Shown here: in pieces, positions 30,358-42,330 of the stretch
Layout of the letters: each line of letters begins with the position of its first letter
Numbering within the stretch: position 1 is the first letter of the stretch
Source: Macrolepiota albuminosa
Lineage: Eukaryota; Basidiomycota; Agaricomycetes; Agaricales; Agaricaceae
Assembly (NCBI GenBank): GCA_027475525.1
Contig: JAMWFC010000046.1
Span: 620,001 to 684,000 of the forward strand
Direction: 5' to 3'
Length of the DNA stretch: 64,000 bases
Made by a program: the position numbers and the translations under genes
The notes under the pieces: model-generated
What the model saw: only the letters and a program-made list of their open reading frames with translations
Databases searched by the model: none
Told to the model about the DNA's origin: nothing

Positions 30358-30896
30358 ATGTCTGTGAAACAATTTGTCGATGTGGGTCCTTTCCTTTTTT
30401 TGTTTACTCTTTGCGGTAACCGAATTGATTCCATGACCCTTTCACAGGCTGCCATCTCGGACAACAAAGTTGCCATTTTCTCTAAGAGCTATTGCCCATA
30501 TTGTAGAAAGGCCAAAGCACTCTTTAAGGACGAATTTCCTGATCTCGAGACGACTGTCTACGAGTATGCTATAACTTTTGTTTTCTTTCCATGTCAATTC
30601 ACTATCAAACTATTTGTATTGTAGACTCGACGACATGGAAGATGGAGCTGAAATCCAAGCTTATTTGTTCGAGAAAACGGGTCAACGCACCGTGCCCAAT
30701 GTTTTTGTCAGTGCGTATTATCCTGTTACTCGTTATATGCATTCCACCCTGAACGGTCCGCACCAAGATGGTCAACACGTAGGAGGTATGTCACAGACCT
30801 TTTGAAAGTAGAAATTTGCTGATGTATGCTGCAGGGAGTGACGATTTAAGAAAGTCATTTGACGCTGGTGACCTGACCAAACTCGTCCGCGCGTAA
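30358..30896 (+). CDS. Glutaredoxin (dithiol, CPYC type), 5 exons
   Basis: A 101-aa glutathione-dependent disulfide reductase. Exons: 30358-30381, 30448-30563, 30625-30710, 30768-30785, 30835-30896; all introns are GT-AG and the joined length is 306 nt. The product shows MSVKQFVD, then [12 protein letters not shown] with the CPYC active site, TVPNVFV (the cis-proline loop that binds glutathione) and QHVGGSDDL (the GG and SDD glutathione contacts). Length and motif spacing are typical of yeast Grx1/Grx2. The frame is also open upstream to ATG 30247, adding 37 residues rich in R, S, A and P without acidic residues, which resembles a mitochondrial presequence. I chose 30358 because the TATA-like box lies between the two ATGs. 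Confidence 0.93.
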
Positions 30897-31379
30897 GACT
30901 GCACTTTGTCGATATACCACTTGTGTTACAGGCTTTGAATCTTAGTCGACTGTGATCCATGTTTTGGTCCCGATTACTGTAGAAGAATGGACTAGAGACC
31001 TTCGTATTTCATCCTCTTTGCAACGTTATGATACCAAGAGTTAAAAGCCGAGATTTTTCGAGCTTCCGCAAAACATCAAACATCACTGAGCAGACGTATG
31101 AGCTTTTCAAAGGATTCAATTGGTTTAAGAAACTGCAGTACAGTGCAAGCAAGATAAACTCATGTGGTAATAACAAATCCTTCGGTAGCTATGAAAAAAA
31201 ACGTCGAAAGGTCATCTAAAAAATATCAGATTAGATCTTGTGCCACGTGTTCAATTACTTGAGGCGACCCAAATCCATCGTTTCTCGAGACACTAGCTTT
31301 ACTTTGCCGAGAGTAGAACGCCATTAGCTCCTTTCTTAATCTCTGGCCGGCTCTCGTTTAAAACATCTTCAACCACGAA
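30897..31379. other. Intergenic, glutaredoxin to DPM3
   Basis: No ORF with motif support. The sequence probably contains the glutaredoxin 3' UTR and the DPM3 promoter; a clear TATA box was not seen near 31380. Confidence 0.55.
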
Positions 31380-32022
31380 ATGACTCGCGCAACTCGTGTG
31401 GGTGTAGTCGTTGCTGTATTTTCAACGCTTTACCTTCTGGCTTTCTTCCAAATCATCACCGTTCCTTTTTTTGAAGAGAAAGTAGTACAGGAGATCATCC
31501 CCGTGGTGCGTGGTTCGCATACTCACCCACTTAGGTCTCGACTGATGAAAGCTTTTTTCGTGGCTGCAGTTCCCGTGGTGGCTTCTAGTCTCGTTCGGTT
31601 CATACGCCCTTTGGTCTCTTGGGATGGGCATTTTCTCATTTAGGGACTGTCCTGAAGCATACACAGAACTTCTTCAAGTGAGTTTCTTTAAATCTCGATC
31701 AGTATCATTAGTCGGGCCTTTATGTCCCCTTTTTATATGGATCCAATTTCTTGGATTTTCTTCTGTTCCTGCAGTCGTACACTCTTCCCTTCTTTTGTAA
31801 CGATGTGCCAAGCACATACACCACACTGTAGATGACCTGCCAAGTCAACTTTGATTCTCGTCCCACGTTCATCCTTGATTGTTGGCTCCGCCGATACTCC
31901 CATTTCCTTTTGATTACTTCCTCGGTTTCTGGACTCTGATGAGGTTCCTTTCCCTCGTTCTCATACAGGAAATCTCCCAGGCGAAGGATGACTTGCGATC
32001 ACGAGGGGTGACTGTTGACTGA
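31380..32022 (+). CDS. DPM3: DPM3, dolichol-phosphate mannosyltransferase subunit 3
   Basis: A 95-aa ER membrane protein that tethers and stabilises the catalytic DPM1 subunit, which makes dolichol-phosphate-mannose for N-glycans, O-mannosylation and GPI anchors. Exons: 31380-31505, 31570-31677, 31969-32022 (288 nt joined, all phase 0). Two membrane spans are visible (VVVAVFSTLYLLAFFQIITV and WWLLVSFGSYALWSLGMGIF), followed by the hallmark FRDCPEAYTELLQ and a C-terminal helix with AKDDLRSRGV. This matches the DPM3 pattern of two hydrophobic segments plus a coiled C-terminus that contacts DPM1. The second intron is unusually long (291 nt). The short length fits the family (about 90 aa). Confidence 0.92.
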
Positions 32023-35000
32023 TGAAAGTTATCTGTATATATTATTGTTATCTTTGCAAGGCGCTCGAGACTGGCTTTCCCCTCCTTTGGTATCGTCAAT
32101 TCCAATCATTTGCGGTGCTCTCCGCTACTTCCTCCTTTGAAGAGCGTCAAACGAAAATGCCAAGATCCTGATGAGGAAGGAACGCATGCTGAATGTCAGG
32201 TTAAAGGCGCCCGCGAACGCCCTGCCGAAACTGATCGATGTCTTATTGATATCCACGTCATTCTTCGAAGAACGTCATCGACTAGAGCCTTCTCGTGTGT
32301 GTTGTCGTCTGTCATGACAAGACTCGGCGGGCGGCAACAGCTTCTCCCGTTGGGAACGTGAAACCATAAAATGACATTAAGTCGTGAAAATACATCGCAT
32401 AAACCTTACTCCGTGGTATCTGTTTGAAATCGGTTCATACCGTGCTTCTATGGTTGATTTCTGATGAAAATTGGCGATTTCATCGTACAATGTCGCGGTT
32501 TTCGCGTGGACTAAGTTGATTTGATTGCCTCACCAAGTTGCCTATCTCTTCAGCTTAATGTCGCATGACGGACAAGAACTTGGTCTCGCTTCAACCTTTT
32601 CTGTCCTATTGTCTCCCACCTACAAAATCTCAACTATCTATCCCACACTTCTCGATCGATCTTCACTGTCACAGGTGGGAAAAGAACTTGCGCATTTAAA
32701 AATGTCAAAATATTGATTATTCAACAGGTGTTGAGCATGTTCCCTTGTGCCTCGGTTCACCATGAAGAAAACCAGCTCGCGAACGACCTGCAGCTCGTAA
32801 TCAGACCAACGAAGACCACATATTCCGCTGGGACAAATAACCCTTCAGAACTCAGGGGTCATCGGTCAGGTTTCGGACCATGGCCGTGGGCTCGAAATGA
32901 CAGAAATGGAGGTGATTCTCAGTCTACGCCACTGCTCTGTGATACGTCTTGGGCATCGATGGAACCTCTGCCGCCAGATGCGACGCTTTTGGTAAGGTGG
33001 ATGTTCAACACATTCGCTGACCGCCAAGTCATACTATGTCCTCAGGTTTTGTCACCAAGGCTTAACGTACATCTTTCAAGATTATTACCCTACTCCTGCT
33101 GGATATATTCTCGCATATCTTACAAGGGTCCTCGTGACAACAGACTGCATGTACCGAACAAGGCCTTTCCCCAAAGCCATCACCCCATATCAATGAAAAT
33201 ACATATTCTACACCATGAACCCGTGAACATCGCGTATCTTTGATGCATGCTGAGCGACAATCTCTGAGAAAATCTGTGCGCCTTCCTACGGTCCAGGAAA
33301 AGTCATTGAAACTGCGAGATGCCCAGATGCGGCGGAGAGATCAGGGTAGAATAAGGAAAAAAGATATGTTTAAATTGGTTGTTGTATCACCATGCTTCAG
33401 GTTACACCGCACAGGACTACTCCGCATTGCCGATATAAAGCCTTGCAATCTCCCAAAGGTCGCCGATGGTTCTTCTTTACGGGACATCAAAGATGGACCC
33501 TGCGGTGGATGACACGGCATACTGAAGTAGGAACACTGTTGGAAACGGATTCCAGTGATTTGGGTGCAAGTCTAGGAAGACATGGAAAGTTTGAAGCTAT
33601 CCAAAACCCGTCGTGGATTAGAAGCTCCAAGGATGACTGTTGTGATTTCTCGGGTCAAGAAACCCGAGACGTATTAGGGCAGTGACCCTGATCTGCGACT
33701 GTGACGAAAAATCCGTGAACCCTTCATACGAACTCAAGCCCGTCGAAATTACGAAATGCGCAGATAGGCTCTATAGATCATGCGTGAACAGACGCGAACA
33801 TGCATTGCATTGTCGTAATATCACTGTACTTGTAGGTTACACCGCACAAATCTACTCCACCGTCACGGTGACCTTTGTTGATATAAAGCCCTTACAATCT
33901 CCCATTACTTTTTTAGGAATGGTCGACGATAGTTCTTCTTTACGGGACATCAAAGATGGAACTTGTAGTAAGTACCGAAGAAATAGGAACATTATCCACT
34001 TCTTTCCTTTCCAGTAATCTGAGTGTCAATTTCGGGACCACATCGTATAAGGTTTGAAGTTTTCCAAAACCTTCTTGTAGATTTAGACGTTCCAAGAGTT
34101 AGTGTTATGGTTTTGGGGTTCCTTGCAGCACCGGACCAAGTGATCGCGATATGCAACTCCCAATGGGTGGACGGGGCACGGAGCGGGAGCGAACACAAGG
34201 TTAAGAAATTCTATCTGTGATTTGGTCAGCACGCGTACTTTGCGGATCGTCCTCATGCTGATGAAAGAATGGATTTTAAAAGACGAATCTCGCCTTGGCT
34301 AACCTTGATATGGACATTGCTATACCACGTAACGAGCGAGTTCTGAGTACTACTATAGTAAACATTGAGCTATTATTCGACCCAAGGAACAGAAGCTGGT
34401 TCAGATAATCTGCCCAATCAAATAATCCTGACATTTTTCATTAAGTTAAACAAAAAGTTACAATGATGTACTTGAGATGTGTGGCGTGGGTGGCGAAGTA
34501 GCTGCTCGGAGGAATGCACTCGTATTTGCAGAAATGCTGTGGTATCGTTTCTCAAGGGGCTACACGTTGAATCTTTACAAACGGCGACACAACAAGAGAT
34601 CGGGTGAGTACAATAGGTCTTCCTTCAAACAGGCCATGGATGGTTTCGCAATCCGAAGCTTGGGAAACCAAGGAAAGCTTGATTTTTTACTTGTGGCAAC
34701 ATCCATTGCGACGAAAGTGAGAATAGTTAGAAAGCAACGAACGGCGCTCGTCTTCAAGATTCCTTGCATCTCACTCATTCTGATGCAGATCAGCGAAGGG
34801 CCTACGCTGAATAGAAAACCCCGTGTCTAAAACGGGTTCATCCCTTGTGCAATGACGTAGTTACATTAAAGGTCTTCCTCGGAACGACAAGGAACATTGA
34901 ACATCGGCGATACCGGAAGAATCAATCAATAGTATTGAACCCGTGTAATGCATGGGCAGGGCTTTCATGAGATTACGATTACGATACTTCTTCCTAGACC

Positions 35001-35356
35001 TCAGTCTGATAACGATATCTTCGTATCAACTGACAGTGACTTGAGCTTTCGAGAATATCCACCGCGCTCCATTTCGGACTAGTGGATGCACAATCTTGCC
35101 CTCTCTGTCCACGTCGAACACGTCGGATCTCGATCCACGCACATGTGTCCCGTCTGTCCACGTCCCATTCACATAAACCCCGCATACGTTAGAAAGAAAG
35201 AAGCAGTCATGGTGACTTCCTGTTTCGCATCCTTAGTCGAGTCGGTGAACTCGGAATGGTAGTGGAATGGAAACGGAAGAACGATTTTGCCAGCACCGCT
35301 GTGAGTGGAGGCAGGTTGGGTCGGAACGCAGAACGCACGCACGCATGTACCAAATG
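32023..35356. other. Gene-free tract with a decayed direct duplication
   Basis: Several ORFs of 60-176 codons occur but lack motifs and splice support. About 33390-33640 and about 33836-34090 are diverged direct copies (shared landmarks: GGTTACACCGCACA, GATATAAAGCC, TTCTTCTTTACGGGACATCA, then CAAAACC), which suggests an old local duplication, perhaps of a gene or repeat that has since decayed. Confidence 0.5.
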
Positions 35357-37380
35357 ATGATGAACCGAAGCTGATGTATATTGGCTAGGAATCGTGATCC
35401 ATAGCCACCGATTGAGCGAGGAAGCCCGCATGCGGATTGCGGAATTGAACGAATTGACATGGACATGGACATGGACCATGGAACCAGTGAACCAGTGAAC
35501 CATTGAACCATTGAATCATTAAACGATGAAGCCGGATCAGCTTCGACGGTAATTAGACGAATGAAGATTGGGGGATAACGTAGACTAGATTAGATGCCAG
35601 GCGAGGACATGACGAAATGATAGTGATAATAGTGATGATAAAGTAATGCCGTACAGCCGCTTGAACCGCCGGTGGATTGGCCGCATATCTTGCTCAAATT
35701 CAAACTCAAGCTCAAACTCGAGAATGGTGATGACAGGTATGCCGTCTCTGATTAGGAAGGAGGGTGAGGATCCAGGACACGACGCATTTGGTGGTTCGGT
35801 AGAGAGACCGAGAGGATAGGACATCCGTCAGGATGATATTTCTGACGAAGAGAGCTGTGTGATGAGATGAAGAGTGTAATGCCGGGGTAGAGGTGACGTG
35901 GAGTTCACTTTCAGTCGGTAAACGGAATCTGTGATTCACTTTCCAAGCTGAGGGTTGGAGCTTCGTTCATAGGTAAACAAACCGAGTCAATTCAACCACG
36001 TCAAAGTCCAACCAGTATGGATCAAAAGCTCAAAGGGGTCATAAGTTCAAGAGAAAACTTGGGAAAGGGATACGCGGAGCTCGTTCGAGGGTTCGTGGAT
36101 GGCTTTTGATTTTATACAAGGATGGCCCTGCAGATGCGTGCATTCAGTGACAAGTTTGAGGACACGACACACTGCTCTAGGGCTCAACGCGGGTCAGGGA
36201 AAGGATTCTGTAAAAGATGATGAACCCGAGCTGTGCGTGCAATAGTGGCTGGGGTTCATGATCTTACTACAGATTGAGCGAGGAAGCCCGCCTGCGGAAT
36301 GTGGAATTGACATAGACATGAAACCGTTGAACCGTTGAACCATTGGGCCGGTGAACCGGTGAGCCGTTGAACTGATGAACTGTTGCACCATTGAACGATG
36401 AAGCCGGATCAGCTCCGATGGTAATTATTGGGGGATACGTAGAACTAGATTAGATGATAGGCGAGGACATGACGAAATGACAGTGATAACAGTAATGATA
36501 GAGGAATGCCGTAAGGCCGCTTGAACCGCCGGTGGAACCGCGTTTCTTGCTCAAGCTCAAACTCGAGGATAGTAACGGCAGCTGTATGCCGTCTCTGATT
36601 AGGAAGGAGGGTGAGGATCCAGGATACGACGCATTTGGTGGTTCGGTTAAGAGATCGGGAGGATACGTAGGATATCCGTGAGATGATGATATTCCGACGA
36701 AGGAGGGTTATGGGTTGAGATGAAGGAAGCAGTAAAGATATGTGTGTACAAGATGTTATGCAGGTTCCTGGATTTCGGTTATTTTGGTGAAGGAGAGAGA
36801 AGGGAGTTCACGATCCTGGACCCTCAGAGCACCTGACGAACCGGCCGGCTGGAAACTTGCCTTGAAGACCGCAATCGCAGCAGACTTGACATAAACCAAC
36901 ATAGACAGCTTCAGAGACACAAGTATCTGTGTTCGTACTTGAGCTTTTGGTGAAAGAGCTCGAGTTGGGTTTGCCCACAGTAGTGGTAGAGATGACGTAA
37001 AGCGTTCAGTTCAGTTCGGCCGGATGGAATCTGTGATTCACTTTGTGAGAGGTTCAAGGATCAAAGCTGAGGGCAGGGAGATAGTTCTTAGGAAAGAACA
37101 GAGAAAGACGTGAGGGCTGGAGTTTCGTTCATGTTAAACAGACCGAGTCGATTCAACCACGTCACAAAGTCTAGCCGATATAGACACAAAATTCAAAGGG
37201 GTCATAAGGTCAGAGAAGATTTGGAGGGGGACAGGCGCAGCTCGTCCTTTGACTTTTGGCTATGTACAGGGTGTATTTGGAGATGCGTGCTATCACCGGC
37301 AAGTTGGCGTTTTTTTGTGAGGTTTGAGGATACGACACACTGGCTCAACGCGGGTTCAGGGAAAAGATTTCTGTAAAGAA
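35357..37380 (+). repeat. Old tandem duplication (units of about 0.86 and 1.16 kb)
   Basis: 35357-36216 and 36217-37380 share ordered landmarks: ATTGAGCGAGGAAGCCCGC, CGATGAAGCCGGATCAGCT, GGCGAGGACATGACGAAATGA, CCGCTTGAACCGCCGGTGG, ATTAGGAAGGAGGGTGAGGA, GGCTCAACGCGGGT. They differ by many substitutions and by an extra segment around 36720-37000 in the second unit. Short minisatellite-like runs (TGAACCATTGAACC and GGACATGGACAT) lie near 35455-35520 and 36325-36400. No gene supported. Confidence 0.75.
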
Positions 37381-37502
37381 AAGAGCCTAAGAAACAGAAC
37401 AGAAACGACGCGAGTCCTAGCTTCATTCACAATCCCACCAAACTAGTCATTATACGTGTAAAAGTACAGGGAGCCAAGTGTAGACGTCATCGAGCCGTCA
37501 TG

Positions 37503-38292
37503 TCAGTCATTGGATAAGGAACCATCGATCATGTAGAGGACGCCATTGGAGCCCTGAAATGCGCAGAAAGCTCAGCTAACTTTGAAGAAACCGCGAGCAG
37601 ATAATGACGTACTTCCTTCATTCCGATAATACGAACTCGATCTTCGAGCATCACTCGACTCCACGGGGCATCGGTACCGTCGTCCTTGCTTATGGGTGTG
37701 AATGTGATGGATTTGTGGTGCAAAAGCGTAGGATGTTCATTGGTATCAAAAGAAATGGGAGACTCCTGCGATCAAGAGAGTGGATAAATAGATTTAGTAA
37801 TAATAGGAGAAACTGACAGGGAGGATATGAGCAGACACCCAGTTCTCCACGTTCTTCTTCGACATGCTATCGAATTCCTCTTCTGTGATTGTTATACCGT
37901 CATCTAACGATCCAGGAGGCCCTTGATGACTTGAGCCCCCAGTCTTGTTCATATCCACGTTTTTCGAGAAGCGAGTTATTTATGACTTACGGTTTTCGGG
38001 CCAAAGCCATCACTGCCTTGTTCGTCGGCGCAAACACCGTCAGTCTGTCTTGTGGATCAGCAAAGCGCGCACTGAGCTCTAGCTCGCGGGCGTATGAGTA
38101 GAAGATGGAAGCCGAGGGCTCGATGGTCAGGAGGTCTGTGAGAGTGGGCATTGGGTGGATCAGAGGGGCTTCGGGCATCGGGGAGTTGAGGTTGGGGAGG
38201 ATGGGTATTTGGTTTGCTTGGGAGGAGAGAGAAAGCAGAGGCAATGCGAGGAGAGTGACCAGGCTAAGCATAGTTGTCTTGCACAGCCACAT
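37503..38292 (-). CDS. Secreted fasciclin (FAS1) domain protein, 4 exons
   Basis: A 205-aa extracellular protein with one FAS1 domain, a fold used for adhesion or matrix contacts in fungi. Exons on minus: 38292-37991, 37929-37818, 37765-37613, 37553-37503 (618 nt joined, GT-AG introns of 61, 52 and 59 nt). The N-terminus MWLCKTTMLSLVTLLALPLL is a signal peptide. The FAS1 H1 motif appears as LTVFAPTNKAVMAL (end of exon 1), then NWVSAHILP (the conserved H in the central helix region) and a C-terminal block RVRIIGMKE joined to GVLYMIDGSL, which is the FAS1 H2 region. No GPI signal or second domain is seen, so it is probably soluble or wall-associated. Confidence 0.87.
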
Positions 38293-38418
38293 GATTCAGC
38301 TGCAAAGTAAATTCAATTCATGATCACTTATCAAGGGATAAATGCTCCAGAATGGTCACTGAGGAGCAACAAGTAACAATAAATGAACAGAAAAAAAGAA
38401 AGCCTTGAAGTAAATAGA

Positions 38419-38512
38419 TTCGGATACGGGGAATCGAACCCCGAGCTGCCGCGACATCTATGAATATTTCATTCATGAGAGGCGGCAATGTTAGCCGTTA
38501 CACCATATCCGA
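38419..38512 (-). tRNA. tRNA-Glu (CTC), intron-containing
   Basis: Read on minus, the 7-bp acceptor stem TCGGATA pairs with TATCCGA. The D-arm is GGTGTAACGGC, the anticodon stem GCCGC/GCGGC, and the loop starts CT-CTC-A. The T-arm is CGGGGTTCGATTCCCCG. About 22 nt after the base 3' of the anticodon form the canonical-position intron. A T-run downstream on minus (38392-38398) can serve as the Pol III terminator. Confidence 0.93.
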
Positions 38513-38695
38513 TACTATAGCAACGGCTTGTCTAACTACATATTGAGGACTGACAAATGCAGACCCATGAGATAGTATTGCTCATGAAAAACTCGTCAGT
38601 TCTATCGAATTCTACTATTACCCGTGATTCAAGAGTAATTCTTCCTTTCCTCACGTCCATCCTGTTCAACCATAAAAGACCCTAACAACGTCACC

Positions 38696-40419
38696 TCAAA
38701 GACGTCCATAAACATCAAGAGCAGGACGCCCATGATTAATCTGCCATAGAATCAACTCAAACGCATTAACACATGAAGAAAAAAGACATACAGGCCCCGA
38801 CGGCTTGTTCTTCAGAATACCCTCGATCTTCGACATGATCTCCTCCGTGAGCCTAGGGAGCACCTCTAAAGCCTTCAAATTATCCTTGAGCTGCTCAGGC
38901 GTCGACGCGCCGAGTATAACCGTCGACGTATTCGGGTTCTTCGCGACCCACGCAAGCGCTAGTGCCCCGGGCGTCGTTTGCAGTTCTAAGAAGTTTTGAA
39001 AGGTAGTTAGAAGTGGTTGCCCTTGAAGAGGAACGGAACGACGGTACCGTCAGCGGCGAGCTTGGTGAGTTCTTTCACCTTGCGGATCTTTTCTTTGCCT
39101 TCTTCAGTCTTAAGAGATTCGACGGTGCTCTTGAACATGGGAGTCGTGGCAAAGCGCGACCCTTCGGGGATCCCATCATTGTACTAGATCAATAGAATGT
39201 AAGATGAAAGTCGTGCTACATGGAGATTCGACGTACCTTTCCTGTGAGCAATCCACCGGCGAGCGAAGACCAGGTCGTAGTGCCGAGGCCGTATTTGCGG
39301 TACAGTGGGCTGTGCTGTGTTGGTCAAGGAGGAAGGAGGTAGGGAAGGCAGACGTACTCGTATTCCTTCTCTGGACGTTCGCGATGGAACATGCTAGTGG
39401 GAGGACGTGAGACTCAAGTGTGCTGCGATAAGGGAGAAGGACGAACTGGTGCTGGCATTGTTCAGCGATGGGACCCGCGAGGTTTAACTTTTCAGCAACG
39501 TCTAGAATCATCGTCGTTTGAGTAGCCGCGAAGAATGCATTGGATTAGAGGTGCTCACGGAACGCTTCTTCGATCTCTCGAGCACTCCATTCAGACGTCG
39601 CCCAGTAGTACGCCTTGGTATCAAGGTCAAGGTCAATACAACGAGAGAGAAACTCGGAAGCAACGTACCCATCCTTGATCGATGACCCAGTTGAACGCCC
39701 TGACGATTTCCTCCATCGGCACGGTGTGATCAGGACGATGCGCAAAGATGACGTCTACATAATCCATTCCAAGGCGCTTCAAACACTCTTTTGTGCCTTC
39801 GACAATACTATGTAGCAACAACCCGTCCTTAAGATGACCGCGCGGTTTATGTGAGAGTACTCACTGTTTGCGGGATAGACCGCTGTCGTTCGGGCCTTTG
39901 CGCGTGCCCCAATAGATCTTGGTGGTGATAACGAGATCGGTACGACGCAGACCGAGTTCCTTGATTACGCGTCCCCTGTAATATGGCGTCTTGTGAGATG
40001 TGGAAGAGAAGAGGGTAACTTGCGTACATCTCAAGCTCGGAGTTTCCGTTAGAGTACACCTCGGCTGTATCGAACATGTTGATTCCGGCATCGAACGCGG
40101 TCTTGATGATTTCCTGATTGCGCACCGCGCGGTGGGAAGGTGTGAGTGATTACTTTCCAACTGGAACGGTACCTTGCGAGAGAGGTTCGACGACTTACTT
40201 TGACGGGATCGCCGACGACGGATCCGCCGAGGGTAAGCCCTAAGTAAGTATGTAGAATCAACGGATCAGTGGGTTTTGGTCTTCTATCATATTATTAGAC
40301 TCACACCCCCCGAGTGAGAAGACCGGGACGCGCAGGCCGCTGGGCCCGAGGCGCCTGAATGGCATGTTCTTGGGAGAGAACTCATGGAGAACGGCTGGTT
40401 CGGTGGTCGGGGTGCTCAT
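38696..40419 (-). CDS. Aldo-keto reductase, potassium-channel beta-subunit type, 12 exons
   Basis: A 361-aa NADPH-dependent AKR of the KCNAB-like branch. Exons on minus: 40419-40305, 40239-40199, 40113-40028, 39975-39865, 39807-39669, 39613-39559, 39501-39447, 39393-39358, 39309-39237, 39183-39048, 38985-38792, 38740-38696; all GT-AG and in phase (1086 nt). The catalytic tetrad is visible as D and Y in FDTAEVYSNGNSE, K in VITTKIYWG and H in VIFAHRPDH. Cofactor-pocket segments include WATSEWSA, PIAEQCQHHMF and the C-terminal STVILGASTPEQLKDNL. GLGTTTWSSLAGGLLTGKY is typical of this branch. Fungal members are annotated as channel beta subunits but usually act as soluble reductases; substrate unknown. 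Confidence 0.92.
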
Positions 40420-40701
40420 GGTAAGGGAGAATTAATTGTCTTTGCCGGTCCCCTTTGTCGGTGGTTTCTTATTTATAGTGTCCATGTGGTGCTGACCAAA
40501 AGGTGCTGATTCATGATTTTATTTCTGATCGCGGGACAGATAATAGGCGCTTGGTGGTTGGCAGTCAATCATCCTTGGGCGTACATTGCGTTCTCTCGGT
40601 GACACGAACTGTAGGTAGAGGATCCTAGGGAAACAGTGTGAACCATGCGTAACGACACTGCAAGCACAATGGAATGCATTCATACCAAGGCTATGATACA
40701 A

Positions 40702-40788
40702 TCGGATATGGTGTAACGGCTAACATTGCCGCCTCTCATAAATGTCTCTGGATCGCGGCAGCTCGGGGTTCGACTCCCCGTATCCGAA
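40702..40788 (+). tRNA. tRNA-Glu (CTC), intron-containing
   Basis: Acceptor TCGGATA/TATCCGA, D-arm, CTCTCA anticodon loop, GCCGC/GCGGC stem and T-arm CGGGGTTCGACTCCCCG are intact. The intron (about TAAATGTCTCTGGAT) differs completely from those of the other two genes. A TTTTTC run follows near 40806. Confidence 0.92.
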
Positions 40789-40829
40789 TTTACTGTCACC
40801 TTGTCATTTTTCATTGTTCCAATGACCAC

Positions 40830-41600
40830 ACTTGCACAATTTCTTTACGGACAGGTTGGAGGTTACTCCTGGAGGGCCGATACGACCTGCGACTCCGACG
40901 CGTGTATGCGCACAACATGTGCTACTAGGAGTGGCGTGGTGGGTACCTATTCCAACGACTGCGCTTAGCAGATCTTTCGATTTACCGGACAAGTCGGAGC
41001 AAGTCTCGAGAGGATCTGGTCTGTCTCAACTCCGACGCAAGTATATTAACCAACTGTCCTGCTACGAAATAATAAATGTATTACTTCGCTCAGCCTACGC
41101 TCGGGTCTTGGATGATACTCCCTTTGTGAAGTGACTTACCTAGAGAGTGGTCGTCGAGTTGGTAGGTCTCACCTGCGCCCGCTTTCTCTCTCTCTGTCCA
41201 AGCACCTTCATTGGTTGCATAAAAATAAAGTCTTAATTGCCATAAGTACTGAGGTGCAGGTGGGGTAGGATCAAAACCCCCACGGAGAAGGCTTGCCACC
41301 ACTGCGGGCGAAATACATGACCTTTGTGCGTAGAAAGAGGAAAGAAAGGAGAAGAAAGAAAGGAAGGAAAATCTGATGAGAGGAGGGGGGGAAAACAAGG
41401 GAAGGTCAGTTAGGGAGCGACCATGCCCCTTGACCCCCCTCGTGATGCTTTTAGAATTGACTATTTCTTGAGCAAGGTGTAGGATTTTAGGCTGCTTGTC
41501 CTTCTTCTGAAACAGACGGCGAACGGTGCGGTTCAACTGAACAAGCTTAGGCCTTACCAGAGTTATAGCGTACCATAAGGAGGATACCACGTCTACCCAA
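40830..41600. other. Spacer between tRNA-Glu copies, no gene
   Basis: Contains pyrimidine/purine simple tracts (GGAAAGAAAGGAGAAGAAAG near 41339) and no motif-bearing ORF. Sequence downstream of 40788 and 41686 is related (TGTCACC..., TTTTTCATTGTT), so the tRNA copies arose with their 3' flanks by local duplication. Confidence 0.55.
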
Positions 41601-41615
41601 GGCTTAAGTATATTA

Positions 41616-41686
41616 TCGGATATGGTGTAACGGCAAACATGGCCAGTTGATCGCGGCAGCTTGGGGTTCGAATCCCCGTATCCGGA
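41616..41686 (+). pseudogene. tRNA-Glu pseudogene
   Basis: The acceptor 5' half, D-arm and T-arm are recognisable, but the anticodon region reads GGCCAGTTGAT instead of the CCGCCTCTCA block. The anticodon stem cannot form and no CTC is present. The 3' acceptor half also carries a mismatch (TATCCGG). Confidence 0.85.
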
Positions 41687-42243
41687 TAAAATGTCACCCC
41701 AGATCTTTTCGTTTTCCTCATTGTCTGTTTTTTTCATTGTTGTTTCTTATTCCAGGCTGCTTGTCGTTCTTCTGAAAGCGGATGACGAACGGTGAGGTTC
41801 GGTCGTCTGTTGTTATTGGTTCACTTAAAACAAAATGTTTTTACAATACCAATGAAGGAATCTGAAAAGTCGCGTGGTTTAGGGAACTTCCTCTCGAACT
41901 ACCTCAGGTAAGCTGAGATTTCATATTTCGAGAGAACTTGCTCAAGAATTTATTACCTCTCGAGCGACGCGACGTAGTAGCAAGTGTATTGAAGCTACCC
42001 ACCTCGTCTCTCCCTGTACTAGATAGCAAGAGCCCGGTTTTTGGCAGGTAATCGGTATGACATGGATTCAGTCATTCAAGCTGGGTAGGTGGCGAACAGC
42101 ATAATAAAAGTAACGGAGTTGGGACAGGCTGCACCGGCCCTCTCGAGGATCTCCGTTTAAGCGGTAAGAAGAGTCAACCGAGCAAGGTCATTGGAGTACC
42201 CTCAGGTAAAGTCAATTACGTCTACCAGACATACCATAGAAAG

Positions 42244-42330
42244 TCGGATATGGTGTAATGGCTAACATTGCCGCCTCTCAATATTCAATGTTGACCGCGG
42301 CAGCTCGGGGTTCGATTCCCCGTATCCGAA
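42244..42330 (+). tRNA. tRNA-Glu (CTC), intron-containing
   Basis: Complete cloverleaf elements with loop CTCTCA and an intron of about 15 nt (ATATTCAATGTTGAC). One D-loop substitution (GTAATGGC) compared with the others. T-rich terminator near 42347-42366. Confidence 0.92.

Noticed and set aside
32713..33243. 176-codon ORF between DPM3 and the old tandem duplication
   Set aside because: No domain, no splice-linked neighbours, atypical composition, and overlapping ORFs in other frames; probably chance.
41616..41686. Functional tRNA at 41616
   Set aside because: No anticodon stem-loop can form and the acceptor stem is mismatched, so it was called a pseudogene.
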